From Streptomyces scopuliridis RB72 (GTDB lineage: Bacteria; Actinomycetota; Actinomycetes; Streptomycetales; Streptomycetaceae): DNA of 64,000 nt. Under the pieces are notes generated by a model. The model was not told where the DNA came from and searched no databases. It saw only the letters and a list, made by a program, of their open reading frames with translations. The position numbers and the translations under genes are program-made. Shown in pieces: positions 43,957-53,135 of this stretch (positions are counted from its first letter, which is position 1; every line of letters begins with the position of its first letter). Location: positions 124,001-188,000 of the forward strand of contig NZ_JOEI01000012.1 in the NCBI RefSeq assembly GCF_000718095.1. The letters are read 5' to 3'.

Positions 43957-44628
43957 ATGGCCTACTGCTCTGTGGCTCAGGCGCGCGACGCGGGGACGAC
44001 CGGCACGGATGCCGAGGTCGCCGCGTGGATCGCCGCTGCCACGGAGCGCATCACCCGCTACACCCTTCAACTGTTCGAGCCAACTCCCCTGGTGGTGGTG
44101 GCGGACGTGGCGCCGGATGGACTGGTCATCCTCCCGCGCCGCATCCGCACGGTCACGTCGGTGACCCCCGTCGTCGTCAGCGACGACGCCCCGTCGTTGC
44201 CTTCGTCGGCATGGCGGGTCACGTCGTCTGACGTGCTCGGATCCATCGACGCCGTGCGTCTGCGGTGGGGTGGCTACGACGACCTGATCGCCGGAGCCGA
44301 GTCGTACAACGGTGGCTGGCGCGGGCTGTTCGACCGGTGGGGCATGGAGCAAGCCCGGGTCGAAGGGATCTTCGGGTACGCGGAGGTGCCGCTCCTCGTG
44401 ACGCAGGCGTGCGCGCTCCTCGCCGCGCACATGCAGGCGCAGGCCGCCCCCTCGGACGCGGACGCCGTGCAGAATCCCGGGCTCGACGTGGACGACGAGG
44501 GCAACAACGTCCGCATCGAGGAGGAGACGACGACGCCCGTCGCCCCGTCGGCGTCCACCGGATCGACGCAGGTTGACGCCCTCCTCGTCGGCTTCCTGAA
44601 CCGCGCATCGCTGATCGGCGGTGTCTGA
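43957..44628 (+). CDS. Head-tail connector protein
   Basis: 223 residues at the position of HK97 gp6-type connectors, with the helical opening AEVAAWIAAATERITRYTLQ and a beta middle. The weak similarity makes position the main evidence. Stop overlaps the next ATG. Confidence 0.7.
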   Translation: MAYCSVAQARDAGTTGTDAEVAAWIAAATERITRYTLQLFEPTPLVVVADVAPDGLVILPRRIRTVTSVTPVVVSDDAPSLPSSAWRVTSSDVLGSIDAVRLRWGGYDDLIAGAESYNGGWRGLFDRWGMEQARVEGIFGYAEVPLLVTQACALLAAHMQAQAAPSDADAVQNPGLDVDDEGNNVRIEEETTTPVAPSASTGSTQVDALLVGFLNRASLIGGV

Positions 44629-45071
44629 TGGCCGTCTCCGGCAGTTTCTCCATGGACGCCCGCCAGTTCGAGCGCGGGCTACGGCGGTGGGTCGGACGGC
44701 TCAGCACCGAGTCAAAGCGCGCCGCCGACCGCACCGGTACCCGCGTACAGAACGAGGCGCGCCGCCGGGCCCCGGTCGACACCGGTCGGCTCCGCTCCAG
44801 CATCGTCAGCCGGTCCGAGGACCGCGGCCGTACGTATGACGTGACCGTCGGCACGACCGTCACCTACGCCGAGGACGTCGAGAACGGCACGGCGCCGCAC
44901 CGCATCTACCCGCGTACGAAGCGGGCGCTGTACTGGCCCGGCGCTGCGCACCCGGTGGCCTATGTCGACCACCCCGGCACTGCTCCGCATCCTTTCCTGG
45001 CCCCTGCTGTCGCCATGGCAGAGACGTTCCTCCGCGAGGAACTGGCGCGCGCCGGAAGGCGGGTTCGTTGA
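44628..45071 (+). CDS. HK97 gp10-like head-tail protein
   Basis: 147 residues. The family core is QNEARRRAPVDTGRLRSSIV followed by TVGTTVTYAEDVENGTAPHR and GTAPHPFLAPA, diagnostic for the gp10 family. It forms part of the head-tail joint. Confidence 0.88.
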   Translation: MAVSGSFSMDARQFERGLRRWVGRLSTESKRAADRTGTRVQNEARRRAPVDTGRLRSSIVSRSEDRGRTYDVTVGTTVTYAEDVENGTAPHRIYPRTKRALYWPGAAHPVAYVDHPGTAPHPFLAPAVAMAETFLREELARAGRRVR

Positions 45072-45520
45072 TGGCCGCCACAACGTCCGGCGCCGTGAAG
45101 GCGTACTTGGAAGGGCTCGCGTTCGGTGTGCCGGTCTTCCGCGACGGGCCCCGCCCTGGGCAGGCCGAGCCGTACATCGTCGTCACCGAGGCCGTCTCGA
45201 CGGGCCTCGACGGGCCTGGCAACGGCGACTTCGGTGCACCGGACGCTGAGATCAACATCATCGAGACCGTCACCGTGGATCTGATCCAGCGCGCCCGGAT
45301 CAAGATCGGCGGCATCACACGGAACGCGGAGAGGTACGGGCTCGCCGAAGCGATTGCCCACGCCCTCCACGGATGCCGGCTCACTGCCCACACCGCCCCG
45401 GTGCACGCCGTGCGCGTCCAGGACATCGACCGATTCCCCATCAGCGACAACCGCACCCGGTCATCGATCACCGTCATCATCCGCCGCCAGCTCCTCGCCA
45501 CCGAGGTGACACCCGCATGA
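45071..45520 (+). CDS. Tail terminator/completion-like protein
   Basis: 149 residues between gp10 and the tube protein. It opens with SGAVKAYLEGLAFGVPVF and has a beta core. By position this is the tail terminator. ATG at 45071 overlaps the stop; TTG at 45068 is an alternative. Confidence 0.7.
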   Translation: MAATTSGAVKAYLEGLAFGVPVFRDGPRPGQAEPYIVVTEAVSTGLDGPGNGDFGAPDAEINIIETVTVDLIQRARIKIGGITRNAERYGLAEAIAHALHGCRLTAHTAPVHAVRVQDIDRFPISDNRTRSSITVIIRRQLLATEVTPA

Positions 45521-45840
45521 GCACCGTCACGTACCTGTCCCTGCTCCGCGCCGCCGTCATCAGATCTCTCGGCCCCGCGTGGCCGGCGCCGGTCGGCTCC
45601 ACCCAGCTCCGCATCGACCCCGCGGCCGAAGTCACGGACGGCGCTGTTGTCGTCTACGAGACCGAGGGCATGCCGGGCACCACCTGGTGGCTCGTCGATG
45701 GCGTGGTCCCGTCGCAGGATGCGGGGCTCGTCACCGAGCAGCTGGCGGCGCTGGTGCCTGGCTCTGTGCTGGAGACCATCCCGGATCCGTGGGCTGACGC
45801 TTCGCCGCCCACCGGCACGTACGGCCTCGACACCCCATAA
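45517..45840 (+). CDS. Tail-region hypothetical protein
   Basis: 107 residues of alternating strands (LRIDPAAEVTDGAVVVYETE). It overlaps the preceding gene and may complete the head-tail joint. No family recognised. Confidence 0.65.
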   Translation: MSTVTYLSLLRAAVIRSLGPAWPAPVGSTQLRIDPAAEVTDGAVVVYETEGMPGTTWWLVDGVVPSQDAGLVTEQLAALVPGSVLETIPDPWADASPPTGTYGLDTP

Positions 45841-45884
45841 CCCGCCACCCGGGCCGAACTCCGGCACCAGGAAGGACAGACATC

Positions 45885-46463
45885 ATGCCTATCTCGCGAG
45901 TGACCAAGCTGTACGCGGTGGAGGACTGCAAAATTTTTCCGCTGCTGTCCGATCCCGAGGGCGGTACCGCCTCGTACGGGGAGGGCATCGACGTCCCCGG
46001 CATCAAGAGCATGGAGATCTCTGGTGATGTGGAGGTCAAGGAACTGCGGGGCGACAACGGCCTGCTGGACTCCGACGCGTCGATCTCGAACGTCACGGTC
46101 AGCTACCCGCACGCGAAGCTCAGCCTCGATGTGCTGAAGGCGCTGCTCACCAGCACGGTCACGGACTCGGGCGTGAGCCCGGCGCAGAAGTCGAAGTGGT
46201 CGATGAAGCAGGGCGCTAAGCCCCTCCCGTACAAGATCATCGGGAAGACCCCGACGTCTGGTGGTGACCTCGTCGGCGGCGACGTCTACTTCACCCTCTT
46301 CAAGTGCGTCATGTCGTCCTTCCCCGGGCTCGGCCTGGCCGAAGAGGACTACCGCACGATCGAGAACGAAGCGCGCGCAGTGCCGCTGATCAGCACCGGT
46401 GAGTGGGTCGACGTCGAGATCCACGAAACCGCAGCCGCCATCCCGACCACCGCCACCCCGTGA
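45885..46463 (+). CDS. Major tail (tube) protein
   Basis: 192 residues. IPLDVPGIKSMEIS-like opening in the form VPGIKSMEISGDVEVKELRG and LVGGDVYFTLFKC are typical of long-tail tube proteins. Position before the chaperone and tape measure supports it. ATG follows AGGAAGGA. Confidence 0.85.
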   Translation: MPISRVTKLYAVEDCKIFPLLSDPEGGTASYGEGIDVPGIKSMEISGDVEVKELRGDNGLLDSDASISNVTVSYPHAKLSLDVLKALLTSTVTDSGVSPAQKSKWSMKQGAKPLPYKIIGKTPTSGGDLVGGDVYFTLFKCVMSSFPGLGLAEEDYRTIENEARAVPLISTGEWVDVEIHETAAAIPTTATP

Positions 46464-46557
46464 TCCCCGGGCGGGCGCCGTGCTGCACACACCGCCGCCC
46501 GCCCGGCCCATCCCTCTCCCGCAGGCCGAAACCCGGCACTCACCCACGGAGACCATC

Positions 46558-47127
46558 GTGACCACAGCAGCACCCCTTACCAGCCTCGGCCGAGAAATCA
46601 CCTTCGCCGACGGCACCACCGCCCGACTCCGCTACAGCCTCGGCAGCATTGCCCTGCTGGAGCAGCGCCACGGTGGCATCGACGGCGTCCTGAGCGTCTT
46701 CGAGAAGATCGACGGCCAGTCCGGCATGACCGGCGTCATCATCGGCCCGATGCTCGAACTCGTCGGCGCCGGCCTCACCGGGTCGGGCGGGTTCGTACCG
46801 CACATCACCGAGCGCGTGACGACCGTCCGCGAGGAAACCCCCGACGGCCGGAAGACGTCCCGCGACGTACGGGAGATCACGGCCGTGCGCTACGTCCGGC
46901 AGAAGGACCGCGCCGAGCTGGGCGATCTGCTGGACTTCCGCGACTTCGAGGGCCTGGTGGACGCGATGACGGCCGCGTTCGCGGAGGCGTTCCCCCAGGG
47001 GGAAGCGGAAGCCCCGGCGGGGGCGCCCGTGACCGAGGTGACCATCCCCGACACCTTCCGTGGGACGAACTCTTCTACCTCGGAACCGTCCCCCTTGGAC
47101 GCTCCGACGCCGCTTTCTGGGAGCTGA
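46558..47127 (+). CDS. Tail assembly chaperone (G-type)
   Basis: 189 residues preceding the tape measure. FADGTTARLRYSLGSIALLE is the usual start of this class. GTG at 46558. The downstream -1 frame is open to 47252, as in G/GT chaperone pairs. Confidence 0.8.
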   Translation: MTTAAPLTSLGREITFADGTTARLRYSLGSIALLEQRHGGIDGVLSVFEKIDGQSGMTGVIIGPMLELVGAGLTGSGGFVPHITERVTTVREETPDGRKTSRDVREITAVRYVRQKDRAELGDLLDFRDFEGLVDAMTAAFAEAFPQGEAEAPAGAPVTEVTIPDTFRGTNSSTSEPSPLDAPTPLSGS

Positions 47128-47252
47128 CTCTCGCGCAGCTCCTCTCTCTGGCTGACCAGCACCGCCACGCCTCCGGCAACAGCGGACCGGCAGCCCCCGA
47201 GCCCTCAGGCGGAGAGTCCCTACTCGGATTCGCCGCGATGCGCCGTACCTGA
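46998..47252 (+). CDS. Probable -1 frameshift extension of the tail chaperone (GT)
   Basis: The -1 frame relative to the chaperone is open across 46998-47252 and encodes PWDELFYLGTVPLGRSDAAF, then WELTLAQLLSLADQHR, protein-like and lacking any start or ribosome site. Possible slip sites are five Gs (46998-47002), four Cs (47046-47049) and five Cs (47090-47094); the start given is the earliest. The shifted product would be about 230 residues. Confidence 0.7.
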   Translation, partial: GGSGSPGGGARDRGDHPRHLPWDELFYLGTVPLGRSDAAFWELTLAQLLSLADQHRHASGNSGPAAPEPSGGESLLGFAAMRRT

Positions 47253-47266
47253 ACGGAGGTGACCCC

Positions 47267-50200
47267 ATGGCAGGAGACGACCCGGACCTCACTGGCCGCC
47301 TCAGGCTCGACCTGTCCGGCCTCATCTCCGGACTGCGCCGCGCCCGCGCCGTTACACGCCGGGAAACGAGCCGGATGGTTCGGGATGCAAACGGCCGCCT
47401 CCGTGATATTGATACCGGCCGCTTCGTCTCCGACGTACAGCGCACCTCGCTCTCCCTGGCCGGACTGCTGACCGGCCTCAGAACGGGGCTCGGCCGCGTC
47501 GCCGGAATGATCGGCAGCCTCGGCCGGCTGGCCGCCCCGTTCGCCGCGGCGGGCGCGGCAGCCGGATCCCTGCTGCCCCTGCTGGCGAGCGTCGGGACTG
47601 CGCTTGCCCAGATCGCACCAGCGGCGGCACTGGCCGTGTCCGGGGTCCTCGCCATCGGCCTGGCCGTCGGAACGCTGAAGCTGGCCATGTCCGGGGTCGG
47701 CGACGCCGTCACCGCGGCGCTGGATCCCAGCGACCCGGAGGCGTACGCCAAGGCGCTGGAAGGGCTGGCCCCGGCGGCGCGGTCGTTCGTTGGTGTCATC
47801 CGGGAGATGCAGCCCGCGTTCGAGTCGCTGCAACGGGCCGTGCAGCAGCGGGTGTTTGCCGGGCTGGACAAGCAGCTCACAGCCACGGGCAAGGTCGCCC
47901 TACCCGTGCTGCGGCAGTCGCTGCTCGACACCGCGGGGTCTCTCAACGCCATGGGTCGGGGCGTGCTCACCGCCGCCCGTGGCCTCGCCAAGGACGGGAC
48001 GCTCGGTACTGCGCTGAAGGGCGCCACCAGCGGACTGAAGGAGTTCGAGCGCGCGCCTGGCCAGATCGTCACAGCGCTGGGTCAGATCGGCGCCGCCGCC
48101 GCGCCCGCTTTCGCCCGGGTCTCCAAGGCCGGCGGGTCCGCGTTGGACCGGCTGGCCGCGAAGATCACGGCCGCGTTCGAGTCGGGCGGCATGGAGCGGG
48201 CCATTGAGCAGGCCATCAACTTGTTCGCTCAGCTCGGCAGGGTCGCGGGCAATATCGGCGGGATCATCGGCAACGTTTTCGGTGGGCTGACCGCGAGCGG
48301 CCAGGGGCTGTTCGGGACGCTGGAGCAGATCACTGGGGCCCTGAAGGACGCGACCGCCACCCCAGGGTTCCAGCGCGCTCTTCAGGCGCTCTCACAGACG
48401 ATGGGCGTTGTCGCGCAGACCGTCGCGCCTTTGCTGGGGCAGGCCCTGGGTGTCCTCGGCCCGGTCATCGAGGCGCTTGCCGGGCCCGCGCAGCAGCTGG
48501 TGCGGACGCTCGGCGACGGGCTCAGCCGCGTGATGACCGCGCTCGGCCCCGTGCTGGTTGCCGTAGCGGGCGCGGTGGGTGACCTGGTGGTCGCGCTGCT
48601 GCCCGTCATCGATCTCGCCGCTGATCTGGCCGTTGCGCTTCTGCCCGCGCTTGTGCCGCTTTTCCAGAATCTTGGGCTGATAATTCAACAGCTTGCCCCG
48701 TTTATTCAGCAGCTCGCTGAAAATATAGCCGCTCAACTGGTTCCAATTCTCGGCGCAATTGGTCCAATTCTTTCGCTGATTCTTCCTCAATTCGTGGAGC
48801 TAGCGGAGCGACTTTTCCCGCTGCTTACCGAAACGCTTTTGCAGCTTCAACCTTCCCTTCTGAAACTTTCTACCGCGCTCGCCGGTTTGCTCATTTCACT
48901 AGCGCCCATCATTGCGAAGTTCCTTGAATTCCAAGTCGCACTATTGGACAAGCTACTTCCGGCAGTTCAGCCCATCATCGATATCATCCTGAAGTTGGCC
49001 AACTGGGCGCTTACGACCCTCGCTGACATCATCAACCGGTACATCATTCCCACCATCAATACCCTGGTGGCGCTGTTCAACGGTGACTTCCGTGGTGCGA
49101 TCCGGGGAGCCGTGACGGTCGTATCGAACATGACCACGGACGCGAAGGCGCGTTTCGAGGACATGCGGCGCAAGTCCGTTCAAGTAGTCACCTCGATGGT
49201 CACGGAGATCCCGGCGGCTGGCCGCAGAATGGCGGTGGGGTTCGCAACAGCGCTCATCAGCATGGTGACGGATGCCACGAAACAAATCCAAGGTCTTCCG
49301 GGCCGGATCCGCTCGGCTTTCCCTGCGGCTGAGGGAATCTTGAGACTAGCCGGTCAGGGGATTATCCGTGGGCTGATCGCTGGCATTGAGTCGATGATCC
49401 CCAGTCTGAGCGGTGTCTTCGCCGGTATCACCAGCCGTATCCCGGATTGGAAGGGCCCGAAGAAGAAAGACGCCGCGCTGCTGACTCCGGCCGGTAAGTC
49501 GATCATTAAGGGTCTGATCGCCGGTATCGACGCGAGCACAGCGTCTCTCAAGTCGAAGCTGAACAGTGTCACCACCGTGATCGAGCGTGCGATCAGCATC
49601 AACTCCGGGAACCGCAAGAAGATCTCTGGGCTCGGCTCGCTGCTGGCTCGGGTGGCGAAGGACAACACGAGGCTGCTGTCTCTGGCGAAGTCGCGGGACG
49701 CGGTGGCCGCCAAGCTGAAGACGGCGCAGAAGGCCCTCGATGATGCGGTGAAGGCGCGCAGCAAGGCGGCGGCTGACTTCACCAGCGGCATCCTCGGCGA
49801 GGCCAACATCACCACCGGGTTCAGCCTCGTCAACTCGGTCACAGCGATCACGGTCGGGCTCCAGCAGGCCGTCAAGAAGACGCAGGCGTTCGCCGCCAAC
49901 CTCGCGAAGCTGAAGGCCGCCGGCCTACGTGGCGACCTGCTGGGGCAGATCGCCGACGCGGGCGTGGACGGCGGTGCGGCGACGGCCGAAGCGCTGGCAA
50001 GGGCGACCCCGGCCGAGCTGAAGAGGATCAACGATCTCCAAGCGCAGCTGGCGAAGGCCGCCGGGACCGCCGGGAACACTGCGGCGGGCGCCCTGTACGA
50101 CGCTGGCGTGAAGGCGGCGCAGGGGCTCGTTGACGGGCTGAAAAAGCAGCAGGGCGCCATTGAGAGCCAGATGAAGAGGATCGCCGACGCCATGGTGAAG

Positions 50201-50533
50201 GCCATGAAGAAGGCGCTCAAGATGCGGTCGCCTTCGCGCCGCGCCCGTGAGATCGGCGTGCAGTTCATGGAGGGCATGCCGAGGGGCTTCGAGGCGATGC
50301 GCTCCACGGTGGCCCGCTCTGCGGCCTCGGTCGCCAACGCCGCAGCGACGGCGGCGTCCGGGGTGGCCGCCGTCGTACCGAGCATCCCGGCGCCGGGGCA
50401 GCTCACCGCCGCGTACGCGGCTCCAGCCGGCGGCGGGGACACGACGAACAACTTCTACCTCTCCGGCGGCGAGGCCAGCCCGGACGGCATCCTCCGCGCC
50501 CTGTCGTGGCGCGGCCTCGTAGGGAGGCGCTGA
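47267..50533 (+). CDS. Tape measure protein
   Basis: 1088 residues, the longest phage gene and the tail-length ruler. It has hydrophobic helical blocks and repeats typical of the class (GLQQAVKKTQAFAANLAKLK, and the C-terminal KALKMRSPSRRAREIGVQFM segment). No lysozyme or peptidase domain is visible. ATG follows GGAGGTGA. A low-GC patch lies at about 48655-49020, described in the findings. Confidence 0.93.
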   Translation: MAGDDPDLTGRLRLDLSGLISGLRRARAVTRRETSRMVRDANGRLRDIDTGRFVSDVQRTSLSLAGLLTGLRTGLGRVAGMIGSLGRLAAPFAAAGAAAGSLLPLLASVGTALAQIAPAAALAVSGVLAIGLAVGTLKLAMSGVGDAVTAALDPSDPEAYAKALEGLAPAARSFVGVIREMQPAFESLQRAVQQRVFAGLDKQLTATGKVALPVLRQSLLDTAGSLNAMGRGVLTAARGLAKDGTLGTALKGATSGLKEFERAPGQIVTALGQIGAAAAPAFARVSKAGGSALDRLAAKITAAFESGGMERAIEQAINLFAQLGRVAGNIGGIIGNVFGGLTASGQGLFGTLEQITGALKDATATPGFQRALQALSQTMGVVAQTVAPLLGQALGVLGPVIEALAGPAQQLVRTLGDGLSRVMTALGPVLVAVAGAVGDLVVALLPVIDLAADLAVALLPALVPLFQNLGLIIQQLAPFIQQLAENIAAQLVPILGAIGPILSLILPQFVELAERLFPLLTETLLQLQPSLLKLSTALAGLLISLAPIIAKFLEFQVALLDKLLPAVQPIIDIILKLANWALTTLADIINRYIIPTINTLVALFNGDFRGAIRGAVTVVSNMTTDAKARFEDMRRKSVQVVTSMVTEIPAAGRRMAVGFATALISMVTDATKQIQGLPGRIRSAFPAAEGILRLAGQGIIRGLIAGIESMIPSLSGVFAGITSRIPDWKGPKKKDAALLTPAGKSIIKGLIAGIDASTASLKSKLNSVTTVIERAISINSGNRKKISGLGSLLARVAKDNTRLLSLAKSRDAVAAKLKTAQKALDDAVKARSKAAADFTSGILGEANITTGFSLVNSVTAITVGLQQAVKKTQAFAANLAKLKAAGLRGDLLGQIADAGVDGGAATAEALARATPAELKRINDLQAQLAKAAGTAGNTAAGALYDAGVKAAQGLVDGLKKQQGAIESQMKRIADAMVKAMKKALKMRSPSRRAREIGVQFMEGMPRGFEAMRSTVARSAASVANAAATAASGVAAVVPSIPAPGQLTAAYAAPAGGGDTTNNFYLSGGEASPDGILRALSWRGLVGRR

Positions 50534-50535
50534 CC

Positions 50536-51951
50536 ATGCCGCAACAGGCCATAGGACGGATCCAGTGGGGTGACCTGCTCTTCGGCCCGGGATCGCAGTA
50601 CGTCGTCACCGCCGTGGATGGCCTCGACGACATGCCGGATATCCGCGCGCAGGACATCGAACGGCCCGGCCAGCACGGCGACTACACCGGCCCCGACTAC
50701 ACCGGGCCGAGAGTCGTACAACTCGGACTCGGACTACGCGGGCAGACGCCCGACGACCTGCGCGCGCTCGCCCTGGCGCTCCGGGACGCGACGCAGCCGC
50801 AGCGCCAGCCCGCGCCGCTCCAGTTCCTCGACCAAGACGTCCTCGTGTTCGGCAAGGTCCGCCGCCGCTCGATCCCGTACGACGCCGAGTACCTGTGGCG
50901 CCTCGGCTCGGCCGCGCTGGAGATCTACTGTGCGGACCCGTACCTCTACGGGCTGGAGGAGCGGTCGGCGAGCACCACGGCGTACTCGCCGGCGGCCGGC
51001 CGTAAGTACCCGCTGCCGTACGCAGGGCTCGGACCCGCCGTCCGCAACCTCGTGCTGAACCCCAGCTTCGAGGAAACTTTCACCACCGAGACGGCCGGTT
51101 TCGGCAGCAACAACACGCGGTCGCGTGTCAACACCGAGTCGTACGTGGGGCAGTGGAGCGTGCAGCACGCCATCTCTGTGGCCTCGGCGCAGGGCGGCAC
51201 GTCGTGGAACATCGAGCCCGTCTCGGCGGGGAACACGGTCCAGTTCGGGGTGTGGGTGAAGATCCCGGCAACGGGTATCGCGGCGCTCGAACTGTGGTGG
51301 CGCAACCAGACCACGAACCTGTTCACGCTGCCTGTCCTCGCGTCCGCCGCCCCGGGATCGTGGGCGCGGGTCTCCGGCTCGTACACCGTCGCCGCCGGGC
51401 AGACGTGCGACCGGGTCGCCGCGGTCGCCACAGCGTCAGCAGCGGGGGCCGCCACATGGTGGGCAGACGCCGCCATGGCCGAGGCCGGCCCCGTTCTGCA
51501 CCCGTACATTGACGGTTCGCAGGGGGGCAGCTTCTGGGAGGGGACGCCGAACGCCTCCGTGTCGCAGCGCCCTGCGGGCATCGGTCGCGTCTATGGCAGC
51601 TCGGGCACGTCCGGTCGCCTCACCGCGGTGAACGGCGGCGCGAGTCCGGCTTACCCCGTGCTGCGGGTCGATGGCCCGGTGGCCAACCCCAGCATCGAGC
51701 AGGTCACCACCGGATCGTCGCTCGTCCTCGACGCGACAATCCAGCCTGGCGAGTTCCTCACCATCGACACCCGCACCCGGGCCGTACTCCTCATGGGGTC
51801 GTCGCCCCGCCGGACGTGGGTGCGGGGCGGCTCGACGTGGCCGCTCCTCATGCCCGGCGCCAACGAACTCGCCTACCGGGGCTCAGCGCTTCCGGGCTCG
51901 CCCGGCCAACCGTCCCTGCTCAGCGTCACATGGCGCGACACGAGCCTTTAA
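50536..51951 (+). CDS. Distal tail (Dit) protein with carbohydrate-binding-like insert
   Basis: 471 residues. The N-terminal part (GDYTGPDYTGPRVVQLGLGL, RLGSAALEIYCADPYLYGLE) is a Dit/siphovirus tail component. Residues ~170-340 (NLVLNPSFEETF, SVQHAISVASAQGGTSW, WWADAAMAEAGPVLHPYIDG) match a CBM-4/9-like jelly roll. This would be an evolved Dit that helps bind wall sugars. Confidence 0.85.
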   Translation: MPQQAIGRIQWGDLLFGPGSQYVVTAVDGLDDMPDIRAQDIERPGQHGDYTGPDYTGPRVVQLGLGLRGQTPDDLRALALALRDATQPQRQPAPLQFLDQDVLVFGKVRRRSIPYDAEYLWRLGSAALEIYCADPYLYGLEERSASTTAYSPAAGRKYPLPYAGLGPAVRNLVLNPSFEETFTTETAGFGSNNTRSRVNTESYVGQWSVQHAISVASAQGGTSWNIEPVSAGNTVQFGVWVKIPATGIAALELWWRNQTTNLFTLPVLASAAPGSWARVSGSYTVAAGQTCDRVAAVATASAAGAATWWADAAMAEAGPVLHPYIDGSQGGSFWEGTPNASVSQRPAGIGRVYGSSGTSGRLTAVNGGASPAYPVLRVDGPVANPSIEQVTTGSSLVLDATIQPGEFLTIDTRTRAVLLMGSSPRRTWVRGGSTWPLLMPGANELAYRGSALPGSPGQPSLLSVTWRDTSL

Positions 51952-51968
51952 AGGAAGGAGACGCTCCG

Positions 51969-53132
51969 ATGGCTGCGATCAACCCCCCGGCATGGATGCA
52001 AGCAGGGTCATACCCGGCCCGTACGGACCGGCTCGTCATCAGCGCGCTGCTCGGATACCCGGGATTCCTCGTGGACGAGGCGACCCCCACACGGATCCGG
52101 CAGGGCGTGAAGCCCAGCTACCAGAACCAGCAGCTGAAGGTGCGCCCGGCACCGACACCCAACATGACCGTCATCGTGTCCGCCGGATTCGCGTTCATCG
52201 ACCAGCACGACGCGGGAGGCCAGGGCACCTACGTCTGCGCCAACGACGGCGACGTCAACCTCACAGTCGACCCGGCGGGCGGGGCGGGGCAGTTCCGGCG
52301 GGACTGCGTGGTCGCGAGCGTCTACGACGCAGAGACCGCCGGGTCCGTCAGCGAATGGCGGCTTGAGGTCATCAAGGGCACGTACGCCTCGACCGCGGGC
52401 GGTGCGACACGGCCATCTCTCCCTCCGAACGCGCAGATCCTGGCCGACGTGACGTTGGCACCGAACCAAACCAGCATCGCCACAGCCAACGTGCTGGACG
52501 TCCGGCAGTTCTCCGTGGCGCTCGGAGGGATCCAGCCCATCACCGCGTCAACGGACATGAACCGCCCGCACCCGGGCCAGGTCCGCTACAGGTGGGACAC
52601 CGACACGTTCGTGTACGGCCGCGCCGACGGGTCAACCGTCAACCTGCTCCAGTCGGGCGGCGCGTCCCTGATCGGTCAGGAGCAGTACGCCCGCAAGACG
52701 GTGGACACCACCCTCAACACGACGACCAGCACAAACGATCCGCACCTCACACTGCCCGTCGCGGCGAACGCGGAGTACACCCTCGACGGCCTGCTGTTCG
52801 TCCTCGGCGGCGACTTCGCTGCGGACATCAAGATCAGCTATGCATACCCGTCCGGCGCGCAGCTCCACTTCACCGGGCCCGGCCCCCACCCCGCACTGAC
52901 GTCCGGCGGAAGCGGCGACGGCGAATTCGTGGCGCGCCAGTCCCCAGACGGCATCGCAACAACGATCGGATACGCCTCGTCGACCAGCCGCCTCGGTATC
53001 CCCCTGTCCGGGGTCCTGATCACCGGCGGAACCGCCGGGACCTTCACCCTTCAATGGGGAGTCGTCAACAGCGGGAACGCGGCGATCACGGTGCGGGTCC
53101 CGTCATACATCGCCCTGAAGCGGAGGGCGTGA
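51969..53132 (+). CDS. Minor tail / baseplate upper protein
   Basis: 387 residues, all beta. It lies between Dit and the hub, opening PAWMQAGSYPARTDRLVISA. The C-terminal half (LPVAANAEYTLDGLLFVLGG) is a likely fibre or receptor-binding domain. Family assigned by position. Confidence 0.75.
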   Translation: MAAINPPAWMQAGSYPARTDRLVISALLGYPGFLVDEATPTRIRQGVKPSYQNQQLKVRPAPTPNMTVIVSAGFAFIDQHDAGGQGTYVCANDGDVNLTVDPAGGAGQFRRDCVVASVYDAETAGSVSEWRLEVIKGTYASTAGGATRPSLPPNAQILADVTLAPNQTSIATANVLDVRQFSVALGGIQPITASTDMNRPHPGQVRYRWDTDTFVYGRADGSTVNLLQSGGASLIGQEQYARKTVDTTLNTTTSTNDPHLTLPVAANAEYTLDGLLFVLGGDFAADIKISYAYPSGAQLHFTGPGPHPALTSGGSGDGEFVARQSPDGIATTIGYASSTSRLGIPLSGVLITGGTAGTFTLQWGVVNSGNAAITVRVPSYIALKRRA

Positions 53133-53135
53133 CAC

